NCBI GenBank assembly: GCA_900199555.1
Contig: FZQZ01000010.1
Location: forward strand, 42,226 to 106,225
Direction of reading: 5' to 3'
From: Prevotellaceae bacterium MN60
GTDB lineage: Bacteria > Bacteroidota > Bacteroidia > Bacteroidales > Bacteroidaceae
DNA: 64,000 nt
Positions 31,219 to 44,864 of the stretch are shown one piece after another (the first letter of the stretch is position 1; each line of letters opens with the position of its first letter). The position numbers and the translations under genes are program-made. The notes beneath the pieces were generated by a model. That model worked only from the letters and a program-made list of their open reading frames with translations. It was not told the origin of the DNA and ran no database searches.

Positions 31219-33063
31219 TTACTCCACAGTCACCGACTTAGCCAAGTTTCGAGGCTGGTCAACATTTTTACCCTTACATACTGCCACATGATATGCGAGC
31301 AATTGTAGAGGGATTGTAGCGACTAATGGTTCTAAACATTCCAATATATCGGGAAGCTCTATCACCTCGTCAGCAATTTTGGCGATGGTATCATCACCTT
31401 GGGTAACCAGGGCAATAACCTTTCCCTGTCGAGCTTTAATTTCCTGTATATTACTGAGTACCTTTTCATACATCGCATTATGTGTTGCGATAACCACCAC
31501 AGGCATATCAGAGTCGATAAGAGCAATTGGTCCATGCTTCATCTCTGCAGCAGGATAGCCCTCGGCATGGATATATGAAATCTCCTTCAGTTTCAGCGCA
31601 CCTTCCAGTGCTACTGGATAGCTATAGCCACGTCCGAGGTACAGGAAGTTGTGAGCGTATGTAAAGGTACGAGCTAAGTCGGCTACCTTATCATTAGTCT
31701 TCAGCACTTCCTTAATCACTGCAGGAATCTCGTTCAGTTCTTTCACAATCTTCAGATACTCCTGACGATTGATAGTACCCTTAGCCTCAGCCAGTGCCAA
31801 AGCAAACATGGTAAGTACTGTTACCTGACCTGTGAAAGCTTTTGTAGAAGCCACACCAATCTCAGGACCGACATGGATATAGGTACCAGTATCGGTAGCG
31901 CGTGGTATAGAAGAGCCAATGGCATTACAAATACCATAGATAAAGGCGCCCTTCTCCTTGGCCAACTGTACTGCAGCCAATGTATCAGCAGTCTCACCAC
32001 TCTGCGAGATGGCTATCACCACATCATCTTTCGTTACAACAGGATTACGATAGCGGAACTCTGATGCGTATTCCACCTCTACAGGGATGCGGCACAATGA
32101 TTCAACTATCTGTTTACCAATCAATCCCGCATGCCAAGAAGTACCGCACGCAACGATAACAATACGTTTAGCATGCAACAACTGGCGGCGATAGTCTATC
32201 AGTGCAGACAATGTCACATGGTCACCTTCTACATTAATACGACCACGCATACAGTTTGTCAGACATTCGGGCTGCTCAAAGATTTCTTTCAGCATGAAGT
32301 GAGGATAACCGCCCTTCTCAATCTGTCCAAGGTCGATATCTACAGTCTTTACGGCCAAATCCTGCTCCTCGCCCAGAAGACTGAGTACTTTCAATTCTTC
32401 ACCCAGACGAATCACAGCGATATTGCCATCTTCCAGATAAACTACCTTGTCTGTATATTCAATGATTGGGCTGGCATCTGAACCAAGGAAGAACTCTCCG
32501 TCACCGATACCAACAACCAATGGGCTCTGCTTACGTGCAGCGATAATCTGACTGGGATCGCGCTTGTCAACGATTGCGATAGCATAGGCACCAATTACCT
32601 GATAGAGTGCCACCTGTACAGCCTCTAACAGAGAAAGGTTCTTAGTCACCATGACATATTCCACCAACTGAACCAACACTTCTGTATCGGTATCGCTCTG
32701 GAAGGTTACACCTTTCTCTATCAACTTAGCCTTGATATCGGCATAGTTCTCAATGATACCATTGTGGATGATGGCGAGATTACGCGACTGTGAATAGTGT
32801 GGGTGTGCATTGCGTGACGAAGGCTCACCATGAGTAGCCCAACGGGTATGAGCAATACCTATACATCCGCTGACGTCCTTGTCACTACAATACTCTGTAA
32901 GATTATCTACCTTACCTTTAGTCTTATATACATTCAGGGCACCATCGTTGTTTATCAGTGCCACACCTGCTGAATCATATCCACGATATTCCAGTCGTCT
33001 CAGACCTTTTATCAGTATTGGAAAAGCTTCTTTCCTACCGATATATCCAACTATTCCACACAT
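31219..33063 (-). CDS. glmS: glutamine--fructose-6-phosphate aminotransferase (isomerising)
   Basis: The 614-residue protein is full length. The N-terminal class II amidotransferase domain starts with Cys-2 as nucleophile (MCGIVGYIGRKEAFPILIKGLRRLEYRGYDSAG); TRWATHG and HNGIIENY are present. Two SIS domains follow (about 290-425 and 460-600; ACGTSWHAG, SQSGETADTL, EGYPAAEMKHGPIAL). The C-terminus ends QPRNLAKSVTVE, as in all GlmS. It makes glucosamine-6-phosphate for cell-wall and LPS synthesis. No glmS ribozyme is seen: the upstream region is only about 80 bp and contains a minus-strand TACTTTTG (33102-33095) as a possible -7 element. Confidence 0.97.
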   Translation of the reverse strand: MCGIVGYIGRKEAFPILIKGLRRLEYRGYDSAGVALINNDGALNVYKTKGKVDNLTEYCSDKDVSGCIGIAHTRWATHGEPSSRNAHPHYSQSRNLAIIHNGIIENYADIKAKLIEKGVTFQSDTDTEVLVQLVEYVMVTKNLSLLEAVQVALYQVIGAYAIAIVDKRDPSQIIAARKQSPLVVGIGDGEFFLGSDASPIIEYTDKVVYLEDGNIAVIRLGEELKVLSLLGEEQDLAVKTVDIDLGQIEKGGYPHFMLKEIFEQPECLTNCMRGRINVEGDHVTLSALIDYRRQLLHAKRIVIVACGTSWHAGLIGKQIVESLCRIPVEVEYASEFRYRNPVVTKDDVVIAISQSGETADTLAAVQLAKEKGAFIYGICNAIGSSIPRATDTGTYIHVGPEIGVASTKAFTGQVTVLTMFALALAEAKGTINRQEYLKIVKELNEIPAVIKEVLKTNDKVADLARTFTYAHNFLYLGRGYSYPVALEGALKLKEISYIHAEGYPAAEMKHGPIALIDSDMPVVVIATHNAMYEKVLSNIQEIKARQGKVIALVTQGDDTIAKIADEVIELPDILECLEPLVATIPLQLLAYHVAVCKGKNVDQPRNLAKSVTVE

Positions 33064-33103
33064 ATATTTTGTATACTTATTATTTTTCTGCGTGCAAAAG
33101 TAC

Positions 33104-33145
33104 GAAAAAAATTGGCTATCCCATGCAGAATAGCCAAATTTTTTT
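33104..33145 (-). terminator. intrinsic terminator after uxaC
   Basis: TTGGCTAT (33112-33119) and ATAGCCAA (33130-33137) with a 10-nt loop are flanked by A7 on the left and T7 on the right. It lies 3 bp beyond the uxaC stop. Confidence 0.8.
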
Positions 33146-33147
33146 AT

Positions 33148-34554
33148 TTAATAGAACTTGAAATATCTTCTTGCGTTGTTATATGAGATATCTTCTACCA
33201 TCTTTCCTAGCAGTTCGCGGTCGTCAGGCAGCAGACCTTTCTCTACGTCATTGCCTAACAAATTACAGAGTATTCTGCGGAAATATTCATGGCGAGGATA
33301 ACTTACAAATGAGCGTGAGTCAGTCAACATTCCCACAAAGCGAGAGAGCAGTCCCAACACTGAGAGAGCATTCATCTGGCGCTCCATACCATCCTTTTGG
33401 TCGTTAAACCACCAACCAGAGCCAAACTGTATCTTTCCAGGCTCACCACCTTGGAAGTTGCCAAGCATGGTAGCAATCATCTCGTTGGCACAAGGATTCA
33501 ACGTATATAATATAGTACGTGTCAGTTTATCCTCAGAATTCAACTTATCCAAGAACTTAGCCATCGCCTTAGCGGTGTTAAACTCACCGATAGAGTCGAA
33601 GCCTGTATCAGCACCTACCAACTTAAACATCTTGGTATTATTGTTGCGGATAGTACCATAGTGATACTGCTGTGTCCAGTCGCTGTCAGCATCCATCTCG
33701 CCCATCACTGTGAGGAAACAGTTCTTATACTGACGTATCTCCAACTTAGACAGCTGCAGGCCACGCATAGCCTTCTCGAAGATGGTTTCAATCTGCGAAT
33801 CGGTATATTCCTCATCATAGAATTCTTCCAGTCCATGATCAGAGAGTTTACAACCATTGGCTGCAAAGAAGTCGTGACGCTTCTTCAGGGCATCCACCAT
33901 ATCCGCGAAAGTAGTGATAGAGATACCGCTCACCTGCTCCAACTGGCGCACATAAGCCGAGAAGTCTGGAGCCTCGATATTCATAGCCTTGTCAGGGCGC
34001 CATGCAGGCAGCATCACGGGGTCATCGGCAGCTTTATTCTTTGCATATTCTATATGGTGATGCAAGTCGTCAACGGGATCATCGGTAGTACAAACGCACT
34101 CCACATTGTAATGTTTCATCAGTCCACGAGCCGAGAACGCAGGCTGCTGCAGTTTCTCATTACACTCATCAAAAATCTCACGAGCAGTCTTAGGACTCAA
34201 CAGCTTTTCAATACCAAAAGCCGTTTTCAGCTCCAAATGTGTCCAGTGATACAGTGGGTTGCGCAATGTATAGGGAACGGTTTCAGCCCACTTCTCAAAC
34301 TTTTCCCAGTCGGTAGTATCCTTACCGGTAATATATTTCTCTTCAACGCCATTGGTGCGCATAGCGCGCCACTTATAGTGGTCACCGCCCAACCACAACT
34401 CGGTAATACTCTTAAACTTGTGGTCGTTAGCCACCATCTCAGGATTCAGATGGCAGTGATAATCAATGATGGGCATCTTAGCCGCATGGTTGTGAAAGAG
34501 GTCTTGTGCTATCTCGTTGTCCAGCACAAAGTTCTTGTCGTTGAATTGCTTCAT
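33148..34554 (-). CDS. uxaC: glucuronate (uronate) isomerase
   Basis: The 468-residue protein is the standard length. Family marks are MPIIDYHCHLNPE (metal-binding HxH), ELWLGGDHYKWRAMRTNGV, CTTDDPVDDLHHH, MLPAWRPDKAMNI, and LTDSRSFVSYPRHEYFRRILCNLLG. It interconverts glucuronate and fructuronate or galacturonate and tagaturonate, the first cytosolic step of hexuronate use, which fits a plant- or host-glycan degrader. No other uronate gene is adjacent. A minus-strand TAATTTTG (34605-34598) is a likely -7 element. Confidence 0.96.
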   Translation of the reverse strand: MKQFNDKNFVLDNEIAQDLFHNHAAKMPIIDYHCHLNPEMVANDHKFKSITELWLGGDHYKWRAMRTNGVEEKYITGKDTTDWEKFEKWAETVPYTLRNPLYHWTHLELKTAFGIEKLLSPKTAREIFDECNEKLQQPAFSARGLMKHYNVECVCTTDDPVDDLHHHIEYAKNKAADDPVMLPAWRPDKAMNIEAPDFSAYVRQLEQVSGISITTFADMVDALKKRHDFFAANGCKLSDHGLEEFYDEEYTDSQIETIFEKAMRGLQLSKLEIRQYKNCFLTVMGEMDADSDWTQQYHYGTIRNNNTKMFKLVGADTGFDSIGEFNTAKAMAKFLDKLNSEDKLTRTILYTLNPCANEMIATMLGNFQGGEPGKIQFGSGWWFNDQKDGMERQMNALSVLGLLSRFVGMLTDSRSFVSYPRHEYFRRILCNLLGNDVEKGLLPDDRELLGKMVEDISYNNARRYFKFY

Positions 34555-34701
34555 AGTTGTTGTATGCTGTTTTAAGTATTCTGTCTTATTCAGTCTGCAA
34601 AATTAGCAAATTATATTCAGACAGACGCATCAACAACAACTTTTTTGAAGAAAAACTTACGTCACCACCAGCTATAGATGCCCATCACCCTCCTTTTATA
34701 T

Positions 34702-35079
34702 TTAATCAACGCTTACTATCTCACGGCCAAATGGCGTCAGTGCGATAGAAGCTAACTTGAAGTGTTGCTTTCCAAAAGGAATACCAATAATCGTAATGCA
34801 GAAGATCAGTCCCCAGATAGCATGACCTACAGCAATCCATATGCCACCAATCAGGAACCACAGCACATTCATACCCGTGCTCAGACAGCCTGTGCTCTGC
34901 TCCTTTACGCGTGAGTCACGACCAAATGGCCAGATGCACAATCCTGCCAACTTCAGAATCTGCCATCCAAAAGGAATACCGATGATGGTAATCATCAACA
35001 AAAGACCAGAAAAGACATAGCCTAACGCCATGAAGAAGCCCCCGAAGAGGACCCAGATAATGTTTCCTAAAATTTTCAT
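34702..35079 (-). CDS. YccF-domain inner-membrane protein
   Basis: The 125-residue protein has two repeats of the YccF motif: GLLLMITIIGIPFGWQILKLAGLCIWPFGRD (about 27-57) and GLIFCITIIGIPFGKQHFKLASIALTPFGRE (about 89-119). Each has a hydrophobic segment followed by the conserved IIGIPFG. About four membrane segments are expected. The function is unknown. It is not clearly in an operon with uxaC, whose start lies 147 bp away and downstream in the same direction. Confidence 0.92.
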   Translation of the reverse strand: MKILGNIIWVLFGGFFMALGYVFSGLLLMITIIGIPFGWQILKLAGLCIWPFGRDSRVKEQSTGCLSTGMNVLWFLIGGIWIAVGHAIWGLIFCITIIGIPFGKQHFKLASIALTPFGREIVSVD

Positions 35080-35157
35080 AATGTTAGTAATTTTAAGTTC
35101 TTAATATTGGAATCAGGGGCAAATATAGTTATTTAATTTGGAATTAGGAAGAAAAAG

Positions 35158-35188
35158 TTTGTTTATTTCTCTTTTATTCGTAAATTTG
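35158..35188 (+). promoter_or_regulatory. promoter of ansA
   Basis: TTTG (35158-35161), a 19-bp spacer and TAAATTTG (35181-35188), followed by CAG and the ATG at 35206. Confidence 0.85.
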
Positions 35189-35205
35189 CAGCAAAATAAG
35201 ACTTT

Positions 35206-36234
35206 ATGCAAAGCAAAGTACTACTCATATACACTGGGGGTACGATTGGAATGAATCGTAATCCTCAGACAGGAGCTTTGGAGCCTTTCGACTTCGAGCA
35301 CCTTCTGCAGAATGTGCCAGAACTGAATCAGTTTGACACAGAGATTGCCACCTATCAGTTTAATCCGCCTATTGACTCCAGCGACATGACGCCACGCATG
35401 TGGACCGACTTGTCGCATGTCATTGCAGACCACTATGACGACTACGATGGTTTTGTGGTGTTGCATGGTACCGATACGATGGCTTATACCGCCTCTGCCC
35501 TCTCCTATATGTTGGAGAATCTCACCAAGCCCGTTATCTTTACAGGTTCGCAGTTGCCTATCGATCAGTTGCGTACCGATGGCAAAGAGAATCTCATCAC
35601 CTCTATAGAGATTGCTGCTACTAAAGATGCCGAGGGCCACGCCATGGTACCTGAGGTAGGTATCTATTTCAATGGTCATCTGCTTCGCGGCAACCGTACC
35701 ACTAAGCTTAGTGCCGAGGAGTTCAACGCTTTCGAGTCGTTCAACTATCCACATCTGGCAGAGGCAGGTGTCAACATCACCTATCATCATAATCGCATCC
35801 TTACGCCCGACTTCAACAAGCCCTTGAAGCCTCACTTCCGATTAGACAACAACGTCATCATCTTCTCGCTTTTCCCCGGTGTACGTGAAGACCTCATCCG
35901 TCATATCATCCACACCCCCAATCTGCGAGCCATCGTGATGCGTACCTTTGGTAGTGGCAATGCGCCACAGAGTCCTTGGCTCATCAATGCTTTGAAAGAA
36001 GGCACCCGTAATGGTAAGGTGATTGTCAATATCAGCCAGTGTATGCAGGGCGCAGTAGAGATGAACCGCTACGATACTGGTTTCCAACTGAAAGAGGCTG
36101 GCGTTGTCAGTGGTTACGACTCTACAGTAGAGAGCGCCGTTACCAAGCTCATGTTCCTGCAGGCCCATTACAAGGACCCAGAACAGGTGCGCTACTATAT
36201 GAATCGAAGCATTCGTGGTGAGATATCCCTATAG
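35206..36234 (+). CDS. ansA: type I L-asparaginase
   Basis: The 342-residue cytosolic protein (no signal peptide) has both active-site threonine motifs: IYTGGTIGMNR (residues 8-18) and GFVVLHGTDTMAYTASALSYML (about 83-104), plus RTDGKENLITSIEIA with the catalytic Lys. The C-terminal domain has MRTFGSGNAP and VNISQCMQGAVEMNRYDTG. It hydrolyses asparagine to aspartate and ammonia. The length matches type I enzymes. The gene is followed by 27-bp tandem repeats and then rubrerythrin. Confidence 0.95.
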   Translation: MQSKVLLIYTGGTIGMNRNPQTGALEPFDFEHLLQNVPELNQFDTEIATYQFNPPIDSSDMTPRMWTDLSHVIADHYDDYDGFVVLHGTDTMAYTASALSYMLENLTKPVIFTGSQLPIDQLRTDGKENLITSIEIAATKDAEGHAMVPEVGIYFNGHLLRGNRTTKLSAEEFNAFESFNYPHLAEAGVNITYHHNRILTPDFNKPLKPHFRLDNNVIIFSLFPGVREDLIRHIIHTPNLRAIVMRTFGSGNAPQSPWLINALKEGTRNGKVIVNISQCMQGAVEMNRYDTGFQLKEAGVVSGYDSTVESAVTKLMFLQAHYKDPEQVRYYMNRSIRGEISL

Positions 36235-36260
36235 GTGTTTCCCCACGCTCCACGTGCCCA

Positions 36261-36357
36261 GCGCTTTTCCCGTGCTTAATGCGGTCTGCGCTTTTCCCGT
36301 GCTTAATGCGGTCTGCGCTTTTCCCGTGCATCATGTCGTCAGCGGTTCCCCCGCTGA
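36261..36357 (+). repeat. 27-bp tandem repeat (3.6 copies)
   Basis: Units begin GCGCTTTTCCCGTGCTTAAT at 36261 and 36288 (identical, 27 bp); the third (36315-36341) is diverged, and a partial fourth (36342-36357) ends in a GTCAGCGG-TTCCC-CCGCTGAC hairpin. A weak earlier copy may precede 36261. It fills the space between ansA and rubrerythrin. Confidence 0.85.
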
Positions 36358-36384
36358 CAAAAATATAAACTAAACAATACGACG

Positions 36385-36924
36385 ATGAAAGAATTGAAAG
36401 GAACAAAAACAGAGAAAAACCTGCTTGAAGCATTCGCAGGTGAGTCTATGGCTCGTAACAAGTACACCTATTGGGCATCAAAGGCCAAGAAGGATGGTTT
36501 TGTACAGATTGCCGCTATCTTCGAGGAGACGGCAGCCAATGAGAAAGAGCACGCCAAGATGTGGTTCAAGCTCTTAGAGGGTGGCATCAAAGATACCGCT
36601 AGCAATCTGGAGGCAGCTGCAGGTGGTGAGAACTTCGAGTGGACCGACATGTATGCTCGCATGGCTCGTGAGGCTCGCGAAGAGGGATTCCCAGAGATTG
36701 CCGAGAAGTTCGAGGGTGTAGCCGCTATTGAGAAAGCCCATGAGGAGCGTTATCGCAAGTTGCTCGACAATGTAAAGAAGGAGCGCGTATTCTCTAAGGA
36801 TGGCGATGTTATCTGGCAGTGCAGCAACTGCGGTCATATCGTTATCGGCAAGAAGGCTCCCGACATCTGTCCTGTCTGCGACCATCCTCAGGCATACTTC
36901 CAGGTAAGAGCCGAGAATTATTAA
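36385..36924 (+). CDS. rbr: rubrerythrin
   Basis: The 179-residue protein has a ferritin-like diiron domain (about 1-135; [57 protein letters not shown], with the expected Glu and His ligands) and a C-terminal rubredoxin domain ([27 protein letters not shown], two CxxC). It reduces hydrogen peroxide in anaerobes. It lies 150 bp downstream of ansA with the tandem repeats between; no clean promoter of its own is seen, so it may be read through from ansA or from within the repeats. Confidence 0.97.
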   Translation: MKELKGTKTEKNLLEAFAGESMARNKYTYWASKAKKDGFVQIAAIFEETAANEKEHAKMWFKLLEGGIKDTASNLEAAAGGENFEWTDMYARMAREAREEGFPEIAEKFEGVAAIEKAHEERYRKLLDNVKKERVFSKDGDVIWQCSNCGHIVIGKKAPDICPVCDHPQAYFQVRAENY

Positions 36925-36934
36925 CCCTATAAAG

Positions 36935-36973
36935 AAACAGCGCCGACCATCATGTAGTCAGCGCTGTTTTTTA
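36935..36973 (+). terminator. intrinsic terminator after rubrerythrin gene
   Basis: AAACAGCGC (36935-36943) and GCGCTGTTT (36961-36969), with a further partial stem (CGAC/GTCAG) inside, are followed by a T-rich run. Confidence 0.8.
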
Positions 36974-36974
36974 T

Positions 36975-41594
<4,620 letters not shown>

Positions 41595-41619
41595 ACAAAG
41601 AAAAAGCGAACAATTCATC

Positions 41620-42975
41620 TTACTTCTTTCTCAGTGTCTCTACGATACGTGCCATCTGATTAGGTATACGAATCTGCTGAGGACACTTGGAGAGACACAC
41701 CTCACAGTCCTGACACTGTGATGCCCATTTCCCATTGTCGGGCAAAGCCTTCTTGTAGCCATCAATAAAGCGCTGCTTGCGCGTATCAAAATCTGCGGCT
41801 TTTATGTCGGGCAGTGGTAGCAGATGACTATTCACCGCCTCGTTATAATAGGCAAAATTACCGGGGATATCAACACCAAAGGGACACGGCATGCAGTATT
41901 CACATGCAGTACAAGGAATGGTGGGGTATCCCGACATCTGGTCGGCGATGTCTGCCAGCAGTTGGTTTTCTTGTTCCGTGCAAGGATCTAACGGAGAGAA
42001 AGTCTTGATATTATCTTCCAGATGCTCCATCAGATTCATACCACTCAAGGTTGTTAGGATATTCGTATGACTACCCACCCATCTGAAGGCCCAGCGTGCC
42101 GTGCTGTCATCTGGTCTTACTGCCTTCAACTGGTTTGCCAGTTCGGGAGCCATGCGTCCGAGGGCGCCACCACGCAGCGGTTCCATAACTACGCACTGTA
42201 CGCCAGTCTTTTCGCATTTCTCATACAGATATTCCGCGTCAGCATCCGCTCTGCGTCCACCTCTTAGCGAGGCATGGCGCCAATCCAAGAAGTTCATTTG
42301 AATCTGTACAAAGTCCCAATTGTATTCGTCTTGCAAATCCAGCAGATAGTCAAAGTCGCGCACATCACCATGATAGGAGAAACCAAGATGTTTGATGCGT
42401 CCCGCCTTACGTTCCTTGAGCAAGAATTCCAATACGCCATTATCCAGGAAACGACCTTTCAGCGTGTCCATACCGCCACCGATGCTATGCAGCAGATAGT
42501 AGTCTATATGGTCCACTTTAAGTCGCTCAAACGACTGCTCATACATATCTTTCGAAGCCTCAAAGCTCCACAGACGTCTGTTCTGGTTCGACATTTTTGT
42601 GGCCACATAGAATTTCTCTCTCGGATGTCGTGCCAATGCATTGCCTGTAAGCACTTCCGACTGTCCGCCCATATACATGGGTGCAGTATCAAAGTAGTTC
42701 ACACCATGTTCTATGGCATAATCCACCAGCCTATTCACCTCTTCCTGATTACTAGGCAGTCGCATCATGCCAAATCCCAATAGTGATACTTGCTCGCCCG
42801 AGCCATGCTGTATGCGATATGTCATGCGGTTGGCTACAGTGTTTTTCTCTGTTTTCTCTTTAGCCAACACTCTCAGTGGCTCCATAGCCATTAGCGCTAG
42901 TGCCGAACCTGCTCCCAATCCTATGCGTCGCAAAAACTCTCTGCGGCCCATATTGTTCTTACCCTGTTTCTCCAT
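41620..42975 (-). CDS. Tat-exported aldo/keto reductase with C-terminal Fe-S domain
   Basis: The 451-residue protein starts with a twin-arginine signal (GRREFLRRIGLGAGSALALMA, RR at 11-12). The aldo/keto reductase barrel follows (GFGMMRLPSNQEEVNRLVDYAIEHGVNYFDTAPMYMGGQSEVLTG and on, with catalytic Asp, Tyr, Lys and His; HIDYYLLHSIGG). Two ferredoxin-like cysteine clusters end the protein (CTACEYCMPCPFGVDIP, and CQDCEVCLSKCPQQIRIP). Tat export fits a cofactor-loaded enzyme. The substrate is unknown; this arrangement is common in gut Bacteroidota. It has its own promoter and is probably monocistronic. Confidence 0.92.
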   Translation of the reverse strand: MEKQGKNNMGRREFLRRIGLGAGSALALMAMEPLRVLAKEKTEKNTVANRMTYRIQHGSGEQVSLLGFGMMRLPSNQEEVNRLVDYAIEHGVNYFDTAPMYMGGQSEVLTGNALARHPREKFYVATKMSNQNRRLWSFEASKDMYEQSFERLKVDHIDYYLLHSIGGGMDTLKGRFLDNGVLEFLLKERKAGRIKHLGFSYHGDVRDFDYLLDLQDEYNWDFVQIQMNFLDWRHASLRGGRRADADAEYLYEKCEKTGVQCVVMEPLRGGALGRMAPELANQLKAVRPDDSTARWAFRWVGSHTNILTTLSGMNLMEHLEDNIKTFSPLDPCTEQENQLLADIADQMSGYPTIPCTACEYCMPCPFGVDIPGNFAYYNEAVNSHLLPLPDIKAADFDTRKQRFIDGYKKALPDNGKWASQCQDCEVCLSKCPQQIRIPNQMARIVETLRKK

Positions 42976-43018
42976 ACGTGTATTTGTTTAGTTTCGAGTT
43001 AGTATCTTCTAGTGCTTG

Positions 43019-43050
43019 CAAAGATACGAATAAGTGAGCAGAACTCCAAA
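43019..43050 (-). promoter_or_regulatory. promoter of aldo/keto reductase gene
   Basis: On the minus strand TTTG (43050-43047), a 20-bp spacer and TATCTTTG (43026-43019). Confidence 0.8.
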
Positions 43051-43068
43051 TCTTGGGAGAGAAAAAGC

Positions 43069-44115
43069 TTAATTCTCTACCTTGGTAGCGTATGGTTTGT
43101 CGAAGTCGCCATATTGATAATAGGTAGCTGTGAGCGTTTTGCTATCGAATACTACCGACCAGCGCGTCATCTCTTTAGAGGCTACACGACGGATAGACTC
43201 CATCACATCGTTCGAAGTCATTGTTGACAGACTATCTCTCATCTGCTTCATACAGTCATAACGACGGTGTGAATCCTCACTATAGATGGAGTAGTCTTTC
43301 AAGCGACTCTCTGCCAGATAATGGTTGGTACATAGTGGAGTCTCTGCCACCAGCATCTTATTATCCACCCACTCTACTACCACACTGCCACCTGCAGCAT
43401 CGCTGATAGCCAAGTGATGAGAATAGTCTATGTCAGAGTGCATATCAAAAGATTCCAACAGTGCCAGCGCCTCTTTCACATTAGCTGCCTTGTCAAGCAA
43501 CACACGGATAGCCGATGTGGTTGTGATATTAGGTCGCCCTGTATGCTGGGCAGTCTTCGTATGGTCACCAGCCACAAGGTCAGCCACCACCAGTCCCTTC
43601 TCGTTCATACCATCGAGCGGTGCATAGATAGCTGCTATAAGAGCCATCTTGTCCGATACCTCTTTCGGTTGCCAATCGTTGCTAAAACCAAGAAACGTGA
43701 TACACGAGGTTGCCACTGATGCGTAACCTTTATCAGGATGTGTATGCACAACGACGATAGGTGACTGACAATTGGGCCAATCAAAATTACGACCAGTCAG
43801 CACATTACCGTCCTTATTCTTCGCTGTGATAAAGCTACATCCAAACTTTTCTGATGTGGCATCTGCCGATACCAATCCGTAAAACAGATGGTTACATACA
43901 AATGCAGCAATGTCTTTAGGAGAACTGGCACCGCCCTGCTCTATGAATTCATCCAGTCCATAGTCGCCCTCGTAGGTCATGGTGTACATCTTCTCGCCTA
44001 CCTGTTCCACACTCTGTGCTGCTGCATACTGATGACGAAACATACAGCCCATGCAGACTATAGCCACTACTATCAGGGCTACAATGGCGATCACAATAAT
44101 CTTAATGGTTTTCAT
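43069..44115 (-). CDS. Ntn-hydrolase of the linear amide C-N hydrolase / C45-like family
   Basis: The 348-residue protein has an N-terminal membrane anchor or lipoprotein signal (IIVIAIVALIVVAIVCMGC; Cys-21 or Cys-24 could be lipidated). The Ntn fold is recognised by FGCSFITAKNKDGNVLTGRNFDWPN, where Cys-93 would be the nucleophile and Arg/Asp follow as in choloylglycine hydrolases and C45 acyltransferases. Later marks are GMNEKGLVVADLVAG and SDAAGGSVVVEWVDNKM. In relatives the Cys becomes N-terminal by autocleavage; here about 92 residues precede it, so processing is probably needed. The substrate is unknown. It is co-oriented with the flavoprotein gene, 13 bp apart, likely one operon. Confidence 0.85.
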   Translation of the reverse strand: MKTIKIIVIAIVALIVVAIVCMGCMFRHQYAAAQSVEQVGEKMYTMTYEGDYGLDEFIEQGGASSPKDIAAFVCNHLFYGLVSADATSEKFGCSFITAKNKDGNVLTGRNFDWPNCQSPIVVVHTHPDKGYASVATSCITFLGFSNDWQPKEVSDKMALIAAIYAPLDGMNEKGLVVADLVAGDHTKTAQHTGRPNITTTSAIRVLLDKAANVKEALALLESFDMHSDIDYSHHLAISDAAGGSVVVEWVDNKMLVAETPLCTNHYLAESRLKDYSIYSEDSHRRYDCMKQMRDSLSTMTSNDVMESIRRVASKEMTRWSVVFDSKTLTATYYQYGDFDKPYATKVEN

Positions 44116-44128
44116 CCTTATTCTTTTT

Positions 44129-44698
44129 TTATAGTTGTTTAATGGCCTTACGGCACTTCTGCTTATCTTTCTCCGATAGTTGTGGATGCATCACCGTACC
44201 TCCACGCTCTATGGTTGCCACTATCTTAAAGCCTGAGTAGCGACATATCTCACGCATCGCTCTAATAGCACCGCGCGATTGCTTGAACCAGATGTTCCAG
44301 GGCCAAGGAGTGGTGCAGGTACTAAGCAATATACATCTCTTACCCTTCATCAGTGGTTCAGGAAAGCGAGGAGTGTCGCGCATCATACCATATACGATGC
44401 GGTCGAACAGCAACTTCATCTGTCCTGGTATATTACCCCAATAACAAGGTGCCCCCATGATGATGGCATCAGCCTCTTGCATAATCTTTAACACCCGCTG
44501 AGAGTCATCCTCTGCTATAGCGCACTTTTGCTTGGTACGACATGCCATACATCCCACACAAGGTTTGATAGTCAGATTGTTAGTATAAACCATCTGTACC
44601 ATATCACCTCTCTGTTCAGCCTCATCCTGCATGATGCCAAGCATCTGCGAAATCATACCTTTCTTTTTAGGGCTTCCGTTTATGATTAGTATCTTCAT
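44129..44698 (-). CDS. NADPH-dependent FMN reductase/flavodoxin-like protein with Cys cluster
   Basis: The 189-residue protein has a flavodoxin-like fold: ILIINGSPKKKGMISQML (FMN phosphate loop, 3-20), a cysteine cluster CVGCMACRTKQKC (Cys-47, 50, 53, 59), and APCYWGNIPGQMKLLFDRIV. The cysteine pattern recalls iron-sulfur flavoproteins (ISF family) that form a 4Fe-4S cluster. An electron-transfer or redox-stress role in an anaerobe is likely. It is the first gene of a two-gene unit with the Ntn-hydrolase gene. Confidence 0.9.
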   Translation of the reverse strand: MKILIINGSPKKKGMISQMLGIMQDEAEQRGDMVQMVYTNNLTIKPCVGCMACRTKQKCAIAEDDSQRVLKIMQEADAIIMGAPCYWGNIPGQMKLLFDRIVYGMMRDTPRFPEPLMKGKRCILLSTCTTPWPWNIWFKQSRGAIRAMREICRYSGFKIVATIERGGTVMHPQLSEKDKQKCRKAIKQL

Positions 44699-44730
44699 TT
44701 TATGTCATTGATTTTTCTATTTAGACGTTG

Positions 44731-44762
44731 CAAAGATACATATTGTTGCATAAACCACCAAA
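44731..44762 (-). promoter_or_regulatory. promoter of flavoprotein gene
   Basis: On the minus strand TTTG (44762-44759), a 20-bp spacer and TATCTTTG (44738-44731). Confidence 0.8.
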
Positions 44763-44814
44763 TATCTGGGATAAAATGCACCATTCTGTGACGATTGGTC
44801 ATTTTTACACACAA

Positions 44815-44842
44815 GAAAAGCTCCCCCGAAAGAGAGCTTTTC
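44815..44842 (-). terminator. probable terminator of ABC export operon
   Basis: GAAAAGCTC (44815-44823) and GAGCTTTTC (44834-44842) form a perfect 9-bp stem 23 bp beyond the ATPase stop. The following T run is short, so efficiency is uncertain. Confidence 0.55.
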
Positions 44843-44864
44843 AAAATATGGTGATATCCAAAGA

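Noticed and set aside
31219..33147. glmS ribozyme
   Set aside because: The glmS leader is under about 85 bp and holds only a terminator for uxaC and promoter-like words.
33661..34575. 304-codon open frame opposite uxaC
   Set aside because: Fully antisense to a well-identified enzyme gene; no domain or start context.
36149..36433. Antisense frame through the 27-bp repeats giving a repetitive KSADRIKHG peptide
   Set aside because: The unit length is a multiple of three, so any frame gives a repetitive peptide; no promoter and it overlaps ansA and rubrerythrin genes.
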